From: an uncultured Oscillospiraceae bacterium | GTDB taxonomy: Bacteria > Bacillota > Clostridia > Oscillospirales > Ruminococcaceae | Reading direction: 5' to 3' | Length of the DNA stretch: 20,724 nt | Assembly: GCA_904502045.1 (NCBI GenBank) | Contig: CAJGEB010000006.1 | Coordinates: 1-20,724 of the forward strand | Shown here: piece after piece, positions 1 to 7,300 of the stretch | Layout: every line of letters begins with the position of its first letter | How positions within the stretch are numbered: position 1 is the stretch's first letter | Program-made: the position numbers and the translations under genes | The notes under the pieces: model-generated | Databases searched by the model: none | What the model was told of the DNA's origin: nothing | What the model saw: the letters and a program-made list of their open reading frames with translations, nothing else

Positions 1-467
1 AGATCGTAGCGGGACCCGGACACGGCGAAAAGCATCAGAGCTATGACTTCACTACCGTAGTGGAAACTCAGCACGCTGCCGCCGCCGCTTACGCTGAGGC
101 AGGAATCAAAAATCCGCGCAAGGAGATCTCTTTGGCGGAGGTACACGACTGCTTCTCCATCACCGAGCTGATGCTTTACGAGGACCTTCTGTTCAGTGAG
201 CGCGGTCAAGGCTGGAAGGATGTAATGAACGGCGTGTTTGATCGCGACGGAGAATTACCCGTCAACATTTCGGGCGGACTTAAATCCTTCGGTCACCCCA
301 TCGGTGCTACCGGTATCCGTATGCTGTATGAGTCCTGGCTTCAGTTCCACGGCCGTGCAGGAGCCCGTCAGCGTGAAAACATAAAATTGGGAATGAGTCA
401 CAATATGGGCGGAACTCCGTATTCCTGCGTTTCTGCAGTTTCCATCGTGGGAGCTGAATTAGGGTAA
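1..467 (+). CDS. SCP-x-type thiolase / acetyl-CoA acetyltransferase, C-terminal part (5' end outside window)
   Basis: The frame is open from base 3 and ends with TAA at 465-467. The GTG at 60 is internal, not a start, because coding sequence continues upstream of it. The visible part is a C-terminal thiolase half. It holds an EVHDCFSITE segment, a GGLKSFGHPIGATG segment with the conserved GHP histidine, and a terminal HNMGG segment where classical thiolases carry the CxGGG cysteine. This pattern fits the SCP-x/SCP2-thiolase branch rather than classical biosynthetic AtoB/ThlA. Family members condense or cleave acyl-CoA thioesters in the cytoplasm, but the substrate cannot be read here. The N-terminal nucleophilic cysteine lies outside the window. 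The next gene starts 6 nt after the stop, so the two are probably co-transcribed and end at the terminator at 690-734. Codon choice is richer in C-ending codons than in the genes after 4300. The family call is firm; the substrate is unknown. Confidence 0.85.
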   Translation, partial: IVAGPGHGEKHQSYDFTTVVETQHAAAAAYAEAGIKNPRKEISLAEVHDCFSITELMLYEDLLFSERGQGWKDVMNGVFDRDGELPVNISGGLKSFGHPIGATGIRMLYESWLQFHGRAGARQRENIKLGMSHNMGGTPYSCVSAVSIVGAELG

Positions 468-473
468 CGGAAA

Positions 474-671
474 ATGATAACAGAAACTACTTGGCAGATG
501 CACTGTCATTTAGCCAAAAGGCAGATCAAGTTAACTCAGCTTGCCCACGTTGAAGGCGGCGGATCCTGTCAGATTGATATCAATGCAGGCGAAGTGAGCT
601 GTTCTGAGCAGGAATGCTGTGAGTATAGAACGCACGCAAATTGTCCTATACATTCGATGTCAATTGAGTAA
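474..671 (+). CDS. Small Cys/His-rich protein of unknown function (65 aa)
   Basis: I do not recognise this protein. It starts with ATG 6 nt after the thiolase stop, with only a weak AGGG-type ribosome binding site that overlaps the end of that gene, and it ends just before a strong terminator. It has six cysteines (residues 11, 32, 43, 48, 49, 57) and histidines at 10, 12, 25, 54 and 60. HCH at 10-12, the CC pair at 48-49 and the NCPIH segment at 56-60 suggest a small zinc- or iron-sulfur-binding fold, which is inference. There is no signal peptide or membrane segment. The spacing does not match DUF1540, the common Cys-rich small family of Clostridia. Placement between a thiolase and a terminator suggests expression with the thiolase, so an accessory role for that enzyme is possible but unproven. 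Confidence 0.6.
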   Translation: MITETTWQMHCHLAKRQIKLTQLAHVEGGGSCQIDINAGEVSCSEQECCEYRTHANCPIHSMSIE

Positions 672-689
672 AATAAATATTGTACTATG

Positions 690-734
690 CAACAGGCGGT
701 CAATATCAATTTGATTGCCTGTTGTTTGTTTTTT
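690..734 (+). terminator. Intrinsic terminator after the thiolase / Cys-rich gene unit
   Basis: CAACAGGC at 690-697 pairs perfectly with GCCTGTTG at 717-724. The stem continues inward with 698-703 against 711-716 (two G-U pairs, then four Watson-Crick pairs), leaving a 7-nt loop at 704-710. A T-rich tract (TTTGTTTTTT, 725-734) follows directly. It ends the upstream transcription unit and isolates sigK. Confidence 0.9.
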
Positions 735-774
735 GAATTTTATTTTTGGACGCGCACAAATAAAAGTAAAGCGA

Positions 775-782
775 CATATAAT
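775..782 (+). promoter_or_regulatory. Candidate sigma-E-like -10 box upstream of sigK
   Basis: CATATAAT resembles the mother-cell sigma-E -10 consensus (CATACAnT) and lies about 42 nt before the sigK start, where a sigma-E promoter is expected from Bacillus. The -35 side is weak: the nearest ATA (760-762) is only 12 nt upstream, shorter than usual. Treat it as a candidate only. Confidence 0.3.
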
Positions 783-823
783 ATCAAAGCGAGGGAAATC
801 TAAGGGGCGGAAGGGGCGCATTT

Positions 824-1519
824 ATGTCGGTCTATTTTTTATTTTTACTTATTTCGGGATTTTTATATTTTGCCTTACATATATCTTCGGGGAGCTCCTT
901 TCCGAGACCGCTTTCGCCGAAAGAGGAGCAGGAATGTATTGAGGGAGTAAAAAAAGGCGATCTTGAGTGCAGAAATAAATTGATAGAGCATAATTTGCGG
1001 CTCGTAGCTCACGTGATAAAGAAGTATTACTCAAACCAAAAGGACCAAGACGATCTTATATCAATAGGAACCATTGGGCTTATCAAAGCGGTATCGACTT
1101 TTGATTATGAGAAGGGATCCAAATTTGCGACCTACGCCGCGCGGTGTATAGAAAACGAGATACTGATGTATTTCCGCAACAAGAAAAAGAGTGCGCAGGA
1201 CGTTTACATATCGGATCCGATAGATACCGACAAAAACGGTAATGCCTTGACGCTGATGGATATAGTGGCAGATGAGGAGTGCATATACGAAACGATAGAG
1301 CTGCGGCTGCAATGCGAGCGGCTGCGCAGACTGGTGGATGAAAAGCTTTGCGGCAGAGAAAGGGATATTATAATAATGCGTTACGGACTTGGGGGTAAAA
1401 AGCCGCTCGCGCAAAGAGAGGTCGCGGGTAAATTGGGAATCTCGCGCTCCTATGTATCGAGAATTGAGAAAAAGGCGATAGGTACGCTGAAAAAGAACCT
1501 TTCCGAAGGGGGAAATTAA
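824..1519 (+). CDS. sigK: RNA polymerase sporulation sigma factor SigK, with pro-sequence
   Basis: This is the late mother-cell sigma factor that directs cortex, coat and mother-cell lysis genes. The 231-aa protein starts at ATG 824 behind GGAAGGGG (809-816). Residues 3-20 are strongly hydrophobic, matching the membrane-tethering pro-sequence removed in Bacillus by SpoIVFB. Mature sequence should begin around residues 19-22, just before the FPRPLS segment at 26-31. The RNLRLVAH-like region 2.1 (here HNLRLVAHVIKKYY), LISIGTIGLIKA, ATYAARCIENEILMYFRN (regions 2.2-2.4) and the C-terminal helix-turn-helix with GISRSYVSRIEKKA (region 4.2) are all present. The gene is continuous, with no skin-type element interrupting it. 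It is monocistronic by position, with a terminator before it and a new promoter region after it. The identification is strong; SigE is less likely given the pro-sequence length and the region 4 sequence. Confidence 0.92.
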   Translation: MSVYFLFLLISGFLYFALHISSGSSFPRPLSPKEEQECIEGVKKGDLECRNKLIEHNLRLVAHVIKKYYSNQKDQDDLISIGTIGLIKAVSTFDYEKGSKFATYAARCIENEILMYFRNKKKSAQDVYISDPIDTDKNGNALTLMDIVADEECIYETIELRLQCERLRRLVDEKLCGRERDIIIMRYGLGGKKPLAQREVAGKLGISRSYVSRIEKKAIGTLKKNLSEGGN

Positions 1520-1580
1520 AAAAAGGAAGTATAATTTATTGAAAATTTAAATTTTTACGGTAGTAATGAAAAGCGCGAGG

Positions 1581-1589
1581 TGGTATAAT
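1581..1589 (+). promoter_or_regulatory. Extended -10 promoter candidate for prmA
   Basis: TGGTATAAT is a perfect TGn-TATAAT extended -10. No good -35 exists at 17 nt (TAGTAA at 1561-1566), which extended -10 promoters can tolerate. Predicted transcription would begin near 1596, inside the palindromic element at 1584-1662. It fits as the promoter of prmA and the carboxypeptidase gene. Confidence 0.55.
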
Positions 1590-1662
1590 GGTCATAGCAG
1601 GTTGAAAAGTGCCGTAGGCGCTTTTCAACCATCAAATCAAAGATTTGAATTGACCAATTATG
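1584..1662. repeat. Nested palindrome, three-way junction (element A)
   Basis: An outer stem pairs 1584-1594 with 1651-1662, with one bulged A at 1657 and one terminal G-U. It encloses two hairpins. Arm 1 pairs 1600-1613 with 1617-1630: 14 bp, one G-U, triloop GTA. Arm 2 pairs 1632-1638 with 1642-1648: 7 bp, triloop AAA. The TATAAT of the prmA promoter forms part of the left outer strand. The arm order and the last arm resemble the element at 4059-4186, which suggests one repeat family. It has no coding capacity. Whether it is a mobile MITE-like repeat or a structured leader is undecided. Confidence 0.75.
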
Positions 1663-1693
1663 TTAAAGTGCGTACGTTGGAGGATGTAGAGAG

Positions 1694-2668
1694 ATGAATT
1701 GGATAGAAACGGTTATATACACCACGTCTGAAGGAGTGGAAAGTGTAACGGGTAACCTGCTGAATCTTGGAATAAACGGGTTTATAATTGAAGATGCAGC
1801 GGATTTTGAGAGCTTTCTTGAGGGTAACGAGGGGAACTGGGACTACATAGACGATCCGCTCATGCTTCTTAAAAATAAAGAAACCTGCGTTAAAGCGTAT
1901 CTTGCTGATAATGAGCAGGGAGCCGAGATGCTTCGTGAAATAAAGCGCAGCATGGAGCAACTGAAGGAGTACGACAAAGAGAAAAAATTCGGACGCCTTG
2001 AAATAGAGGTTGACGGCGTTAAGGATGAGGACTGGGAGAACAACTGCAAAAAATACTTCAAGCCCTTTAACGTTGGGGACAAGCTGGTTATAAAGCCTTC
2101 TTGGGAGGAGTACCGCAGCGACGGCAGCAGAAAAATTTTGGAGATAGATCCGGGGTCCTCTTTCGGAACCGGTAGCCATGAAACTACAAAGCTCTGTCTT
2201 GAAAGATTGGAGAGTCTTGTCGAGGAGGGCTGTGAGGTGCTTGATGTCGGTTGCGGCAGCGGTATTCTCGGAATAGCTGCAAATCTTTTCGGAGCAAAGT
2301 ACATTACGAGCGTTGATATAGACCTTAATTCCACCCGTATTGCAGAGGAAAACTTCAGAAAAAATAATATAGGCGATGAAAAGCGCAGAATATTTTGCGG
2401 TAACATTCTTTCGGACGATGCGCTTTATAAAACTATTGCCGACAGAAAATATAAAGTAGTTGCGGCGAATATCGTTGCCGATGTAATAATGGCGATGAGA
2501 GGGCTCTTCGCGGAGCTTATAGAGCCTGACGGTACACTGTTGGTTTCGGGAATAATCTCACCGAGAGCGTTTGAGGTTAAGGAGAGTCTTGAAGAAGTTG
2601 GTTTTGTCGCACAAGCGAAGTACGATAAAAATGATTGGAGCGCATTTGAGCTCACGTTAAAAAAGTAG
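1694..2668 (+). CDS. prmA: Ribosomal protein L11 methyltransferase PrmA
   Basis: This is an S-adenosylmethionine-dependent enzyme that trimethylates lysines and the N-terminus of ribosomal protein L11 in the cytoplasm. The 324-aa protein is of normal family length. It has a variable N-terminal L11-recognition domain (about 1-115) and a Rossmann methyltransferase domain. Key motifs are DPGSSFGTGSHETT (FGTGSH at 157-162), the SAM-binding DVGCGSG at 184-190, and the substrate-proximal NIVA at 259-262, equivalent to the NxxA motif of the family. The start ATG 1694 follows GGAGG at 1679-1683, 10 nt away; the ATG at 1685 is followed at once by a stop and is rejected. Its transcript probably starts in the structured element upstream. 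The carboxypeptidase gene follows within 19 nt, so the two are likely co-transcribed, though they share no function. Confidence 0.93.
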   Translation: MNWIETVIYTTSEGVESVTGNLLNLGINGFIIEDAADFESFLEGNEGNWDYIDDPLMLLKNKETCVKAYLADNEQGAEMLREIKRSMEQLKEYDKEKKFGRLEIEVDGVKDEDWENNCKKYFKPFNVGDKLVIKPSWEEYRSDGSRKILEIDPGSSFGTGSHETTKLCLERLESLVEEGCEVLDVGCGSGILGIAANLFGAKYITSVDIDLNSTRIAEENFRKNNIGDEKRRIFCGNILSDDALYKTIADRKYKVVAANIVADVIMAMRGLFAELIEPDGTLLVSGIISPRAFEVKESLEEVGFVAQAKYDKNDWSAFELTLKK

Positions 2669-2687
2669 GTTGTGGAGTGGATTAACA

Positions 2688-4037
2688 TTGAAAAGGATAG
2701 GGCGTATCTTTATATTGCTGGCAGTAGCTTTAGCTGCAGTATTTCCGAGGATTTCTTTTGCGGCAAGCTATACCGGTGCTCCGAATACTGTTGCTGAAGC
2801 GTATGTGGTCATGGACGCGGCTACCGGACAGGTTTTAATAGAAAAGGACATGCATTTAAAGAAATTTCCTGCGAGTATCACAAAGATAATGACGGTATTG
2901 CTTGCGCTTGAGAATGCAGAGAAGGATGAAATGGTAACCGTAACAAACTCCGTTTTTACTATTCCGTACAACTCGTCGCATATAGCGCTTTCACCGGGTG
3001 AGCGGCTTTCTGTGGAACAGCTTCTGTACGGAACCATGCTGCCTTCAGCTAACGATGCGGCGATCGGTCTTGCGGAGCATGTGTCAGGCAGTATAGAAGA
3101 TTTTGCCGCGTTAATGAATCAAAAAGCAAAAGAAGCGGGAGCTCTCAACACGAACTTTACAAATCCGCACGGACTCCCCGACGAAAACCACTATACCACT
3201 CCTTACGATATGGCGATGATAGCAAAATATGCCCTTAATGTAGATGGTTTCAAAGAGGTGTTCGGTGAAAATACCTATGTTTGCCCACCTACTAATATAC
3301 AGTCTGAAAAGCGTTATTTTCACACTGAAGTGCAGATGCTCAACAAGGGTACGGAATATTATTACGAATATACCACGGGTGGTAAATTCGGTTGGACCGA
3401 GGACTCTAAATATACTGCGGTAGTAACCGCTGAAAAAGACGGCGTTGAGCTTATTTGCGTACTTATGAAAACTACTCAAAGATACGACAGAATGAAGGAG
3501 ATAGAAAAGCTGTTTGACTACTGCTTTGATAATTTTCATAGGGTATATGCCGCAGATGACGGCGAGGATATCAAGGTACCGGTCTACGACGGCACGGATC
3601 ACGTTGGCGACAACTATGTATCAATGAATTGGGGACTTTCCTGCCTTATACATAATTTTCTTACAGAGGAAAGCATAACGGTAACGAACAACATTCCCGA
3701 AACCGCCTACACTACCGAGGAGTTCAAACCTACTCTCACCGTTTCTCTCGACGGAGGCGGATATATGTACGGCGGGGAGCTCGCAGCTATTGAGCTGGAT
3801 TACCTTCATCAAGAAGCAGACCGGATATTAGAAACAGATGTTACCACGATTACTCTTATTCCGAAAGATGACAGCATTGAAAAGCCTACTGCCGTCAATT
3901 ATATTTGGATCATAGTAGCTGTGCTCGCTGTAATAGTCTGCATCCTATTTGCTATCCGAACCTATAATATAAGAAAGTATAGGAATATTAGACGCAAACG
4001 TCGCTCTGAGATGTACCGCAGAATGAACGATAATTAA
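2688..4037 (+). CDS. D-alanyl-D-alanine carboxypeptidase, DacF/DacB-type (peptidase S11)
   Basis: A low-molecular-weight penicillin-binding protein that trims the terminal D-Ala of peptidoglycan stem peptides outside the membrane. I chose TTG 2688 as the start: TGGAGTGG at 2673-2680 sits 7 nt before it, and translation from there gives a textbook signal peptide (MKRIGRIF, a hydrophobic core, cleavage near SFA-A at about residue 25). The TTG at 2670 would put that ribosome binding site inside the gene. From this start the protein is 449 aa. The catalytic SITK is at 63-66 and the SAN motif at 120-122. The third motif reads KFG (233-235, followed by WT) instead of KTG. A C-terminal beta domain is followed by one transmembrane helix (about 408-428) and a basic tail, giving a membrane anchor. 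It lies directly downstream of prmA. A sporulation role as in DacF is possible given sigK nearby, but is not shown. Confidence 0.88.
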   Translation: MKRIGRIFILLAVALAAVFPRISFAASYTGAPNTVAEAYVVMDAATGQVLIEKDMHLKKFPASITKIMTVLLALENAEKDEMVTVTNSVFTIPYNSSHIALSPGERLSVEQLLYGTMLPSANDAAIGLAEHVSGSIEDFAALMNQKAKEAGALNTNFTNPHGLPDENHYTTPYDMAMIAKYALNVDGFKEVFGENTYVCPPTNIQSEKRYFHTEVQMLNKGTEYYYEYTTGGKFGWTEDSKYTAVVTAEKDGVELICVLMKTTQRYDRMKEIEKLFDYCFDNFHRVYAADDGEDIKVPVYDGTDHVGDNYVSMNWGLSCLIHNFLTEESITVTNNIPETAYTTEEFKPTLTVSLDGGGYMYGGELAAIELDYLHQEADRILETDVTTITLIPKDDSIEKPTAVNYIWIIVAVLAVIVCILFAIRTYNIRKYRNIRRKRRSEMYRRMNDN

Positions 4038-4058
4038 AGCTGAGTTTTAATCAGCATA

Positions 4059-4186
4059 ACAAAATCCCACACTAACGTAGGGAGACCTCGATAAATTCGC
4101 TGTGCGAATTTATTAAAGGCAAACGTAGTTTGCCTTACGAAATCGAAGATTTCGCGAGGTCTCCCGAATTTAGTGGGGGATTTTGT
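4059..4186. repeat. Nested palindrome, four-way junction (element B)
   Basis: A 128-nt cloverleaf. The outer stem pairs 4059-4075 with 4170-4186 (16 of 17 positions match). A second, perfect 11-bp stem pairs 4080-4090 with 4155-4165. Inside are three perfect hairpins with triloops, packed with at most two unpaired bases between them: 4091-4100 with 4104-4113 (loop TGT), 4116-4124 with 4128-4136 (loop GTA), and 4138-4144 with 4148-4154 (loop GAA). It lies 21 nt after the carboxypeptidase stop. The outer right strand (GGGGGATTTTGT) could also work as a terminator. The rest of 4038-4314 is a purine-rich stretch with several AGGAG-like motifs but no gene and no convincing -35/-10 pair. Confidence 0.85.
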
Positions 4187-4314
4187 ATTTTTACGAGAGA
4201 GGAAGTTTAGGAGTGGAATATAAAGGGGAGGAAACTTGAATTAAATAATAAAAAGCGGCAAAAATAAAGGAAGAATAAAAAAAGGAAAGGCAAGAGAAGG
4301 GAGCGGCTGAAGAT

Positions 4315-7300
4315 ATGCAGGAGAGAAAAGGAAAAGAAGAGCAGTCGACGGGGACTCCGAAGATACTTATAAAGAGGAGCAAGAGAAGTCTTAGGGTAAT
4401 GAAGAAGAGGATAAACGGCGAGACGAGCGGGAGTGAAGCGGAAAAATGGCTGAGGGACAATTATTTTATACTTGAGCGGGAATGTAAGAGAGCGATACGG
4501 GAACTGAAGGGGATAGGGAGAGTAACGGTTTGTGATGGGGAACCGATAGTATATAAAGGGTTTGAAGAGCGTTTTTTTGGAATGTCGGAAGAGGTGAGCG
4601 AGGAATCGGTAGAAGGAGTGCTGCGGGAAATAAACGAAAAGATAAAGCTGCCAGTGAAGGAATTTGATTTTGCGCCTACGGCTTTGAAATGCGTACTGTT
4701 AATGATGGCAGGAGAAGCGGTAGTTGAAGATAACGCAAAGAAGATCGGGTTTGCGGTTAGTGCGCTTGTTAAGATGCAGGAGATAGATTTTACAGTAATA
4801 ACGGAGAGGGTAAGTGAAGCCGAGAAGCTGCTTTTGCAGGACCCGTCAGGTGTGTATGGAGTGATGGACGAGAAAAGCAGAGCGTATTATAGGTATTTGG
4901 CGGCGAGAATAGCTAAAAGTGAAGGGGAAAAAGAAACAGAGGTAATAAAAAGAGCGATAGAAAGCGGGGAGCACGTCGGATTTTATTTAACGGAGCATTT
5001 CGGAGATAAGGAGATTTTTAAGAAAAAGGGTACAGCGCTTTTGGTGTTTAATATAGTTGCAGGGATTATTTTGAGTGTGTTGGCGGGAGTAGTGCTGAAA
5101 AATTTGGTAGTCCCCTTTTTGTTATTTTTGCCGCTGTGGGAGATAGTGAGAATAATTACCGAGAGGCTGTCTGCGGGAGCGGTTCCTGCAGACACGATAG
5201 TAGCAATAGATGCAGATAAAGCAGAGGTAAAGGACGGCAAAACCGTGGTGGTGGTGTCGGAGCTTGTACCCGATATAAAAAAAGCAAAGGCTACTGCGGA
5301 GAAGCTCAAAAAAATGTACTTTGCAAATCGTGATATGGGGATAGATTTTTGCATTTTGGCGGATTTCAGAGAAAGCGATAAGCAGGAGGAGGAAGGGGAT
5401 AAAGAGAAGGTAGAAGCGCTTGAAAAGGAGATAGAGAAGCTCAATGAGGAGATAGGCGGCGGATTTATCTTTGCGGTGAGAAAGCGAAGGTACAGCAGGA
5501 CGCAAGGGAAGTACAGCGGCTGGGAAAGAAAGCGCGGAGCCATAACCGAGTTTATCAGATATATAAAAAATGGGGACGGGGACTCCTTTTATAAAATAGG
5601 GGGAGATATTTCGAGAATACGTGAGAAGGAGTATATGATAGCGCTTGACGCCGACACTAATCTGCTGTTCGGAAGTGCAAAAAAGATGATAAGTGCGGCG
5701 ATGCATCCGCTGAACGCGCCGAGGGTGGACCGCGAAAAAGGAATAGTAACGAGCGGCTACGGAATACTTGTACCTCGGATGGCAACAGAGCTTGAGAGTA
5801 TAAATAAGACGTTTTTTTCGAAGGTAATGTCGGGCGGCGGTCAAAGCGGACAGTACGAATATAAGGCGAAGGATATGTATCAGGACTTTTTCGGGGAAGC
5901 GATATTTTCGGGCAAAGGACTGATAAATATAAATGCATATTACGAGCTTTTGGACAGGAGCGTGCCTGAGGGTAAGGTGCTGAGTCACGATATAGCGGAA
6001 GGAGCGGTGCTGCGGGTAGGATATTTGTCGGACGTAGAGCTTACGGATGAAAGTCCGAAGGATATGAGCTCGTGGCTGATGAGGGCTAACAGGTGGATAA
6101 GAGGGGACTGGCAAAACGTAATCTTTTTGGGGAAGAGATATAAGTGCGGTGGAGAAGTGCGCAAAAATCCCCTGAATCTACTGAGCAAATATAAGTTAGC
6201 GGATAATTTACGCAGGTCGCTGATAAGTGTGGCGGCTATGATTGGAATAGTGTACGGAGCATTTTGTGCAAACGAAAAAACAGCTGCGGCAGTAACGGTT
6301 ACGGCGCTTGCGTCGGTAGTATTTGAATCAATTTTGAGTGCGCTGCTCACGGTAATTGACGGTGGATTTTTTATAATAGTGCGCCGCCGATTTACCTATT
6401 CGGCTCCGAGGGTGCTTAAATATATGGCGGGAGCTTTTTTGAATCTTGTAATGCTTGCGCAAAATGCGGTAAACAGTGTGATTGCGATAGCCAAAACGGT
6501 ATATCGTATGGCGGTAAGCAAGAGGAATATGCTTGAATGGGTGTGCGCGGCGGACGCAGCGAGAAAAGGGTTTTGGCGGGAGCTGAAAAGATACCTTCCG
6601 AGTGAAATTATAGGGGCGGTACTTTTGTTTTCGGAGTATTCTGCGAGCAAAATGTGCGGAGTTTTTTTGCTGCTTACTTTTCCGGTAGCCTTGCTTTCTG
6701 CAAAAAGCTCCAAAAGAGAGGGCCTGAAAATAAAGGAGTCAAGCAGAGAAAAACTGCGGGAATACTGCGGCGCAATGTTCAGATTTTACGAGGATTACGC
6801 GGTAAAAGGGGATAATTTTCTTCCGGTGGACAATATGCAGCAGGCGCCGGTGTATCTCGTAGCACACAGGACCTCTCCGACAAACATCGGACTGATGATG
6901 TTGTCGCAGCTTGCGGCAAGAGATTTCGGATTTATAGATTCCGTGGGACTTTTTCTTCGCGTGAGCCGTACGCTGAATACGGTGGAAAAGCTTGAGAAAT
7001 GGAACGGAAATTTATACAACTGGTACGATACCGAAACGTTAGAGGTACTGCATCCTGCGTTTGTGTCGGCTGTGGACAGCGGTAATTTTATCTGCTCGCT
7101 CGTTGCGCTGAAAGAAGGGCTCAAGGAGTACCAAGAGGAAAATATTATGCTGAAAAGCCTCGTAACGAGGATAGAGAGGGTAATCGCACAGACGGATATC
7201 GGGGTATTTTACGATAAAAAGAGGAAGCTGCTTTCCATCGGGTACGATGTTGAAACGGGAAAAATGTCAGGGTCGCATTACGATTTTTTAATGAGCGAGG

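Noticed and set aside
474..671. DUF1540-type Cys-rich protein
   Set aside because: Cysteine spacing and the terminal C-x-T-F-type ending do not fit; left as unknown.
715..942. 75-aa + strand frame over the sigK leader
   Set aside because: It overlaps the terminator and the sigK pro-sequence in another frame, without a plausible start or protein character.
2670..2687. Earlier TTG start for the carboxypeptidase
   Set aside because: The ribosome binding site TGGAGTGG would lie within the coding region, and the signal peptide is better formed from TTG 2688.
4059..4186. tRNA or tRNA-like gene, because the fold is a cloverleaf
   Set aside because: All arms have 3-nt loops, there is no anticodon loop, no T-psi-C or D-loop consensus, and the outer stem is too long for an acceptor stem.
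4057..4187. TA target-site duplication flanking element B, as for IS630/mariner MITEs
   Set aside because: TA occurs on both sides only if the terminal repeat is read asymmetrically by one base; in an AT-rich gap this is weak evidence.
4190..4224. Sigma-A promoter TTTACG ... TATAAA before the glucan synthase
   Set aside because: The spacer would be 23 nt, too long; no acceptable pair was found in the interval.
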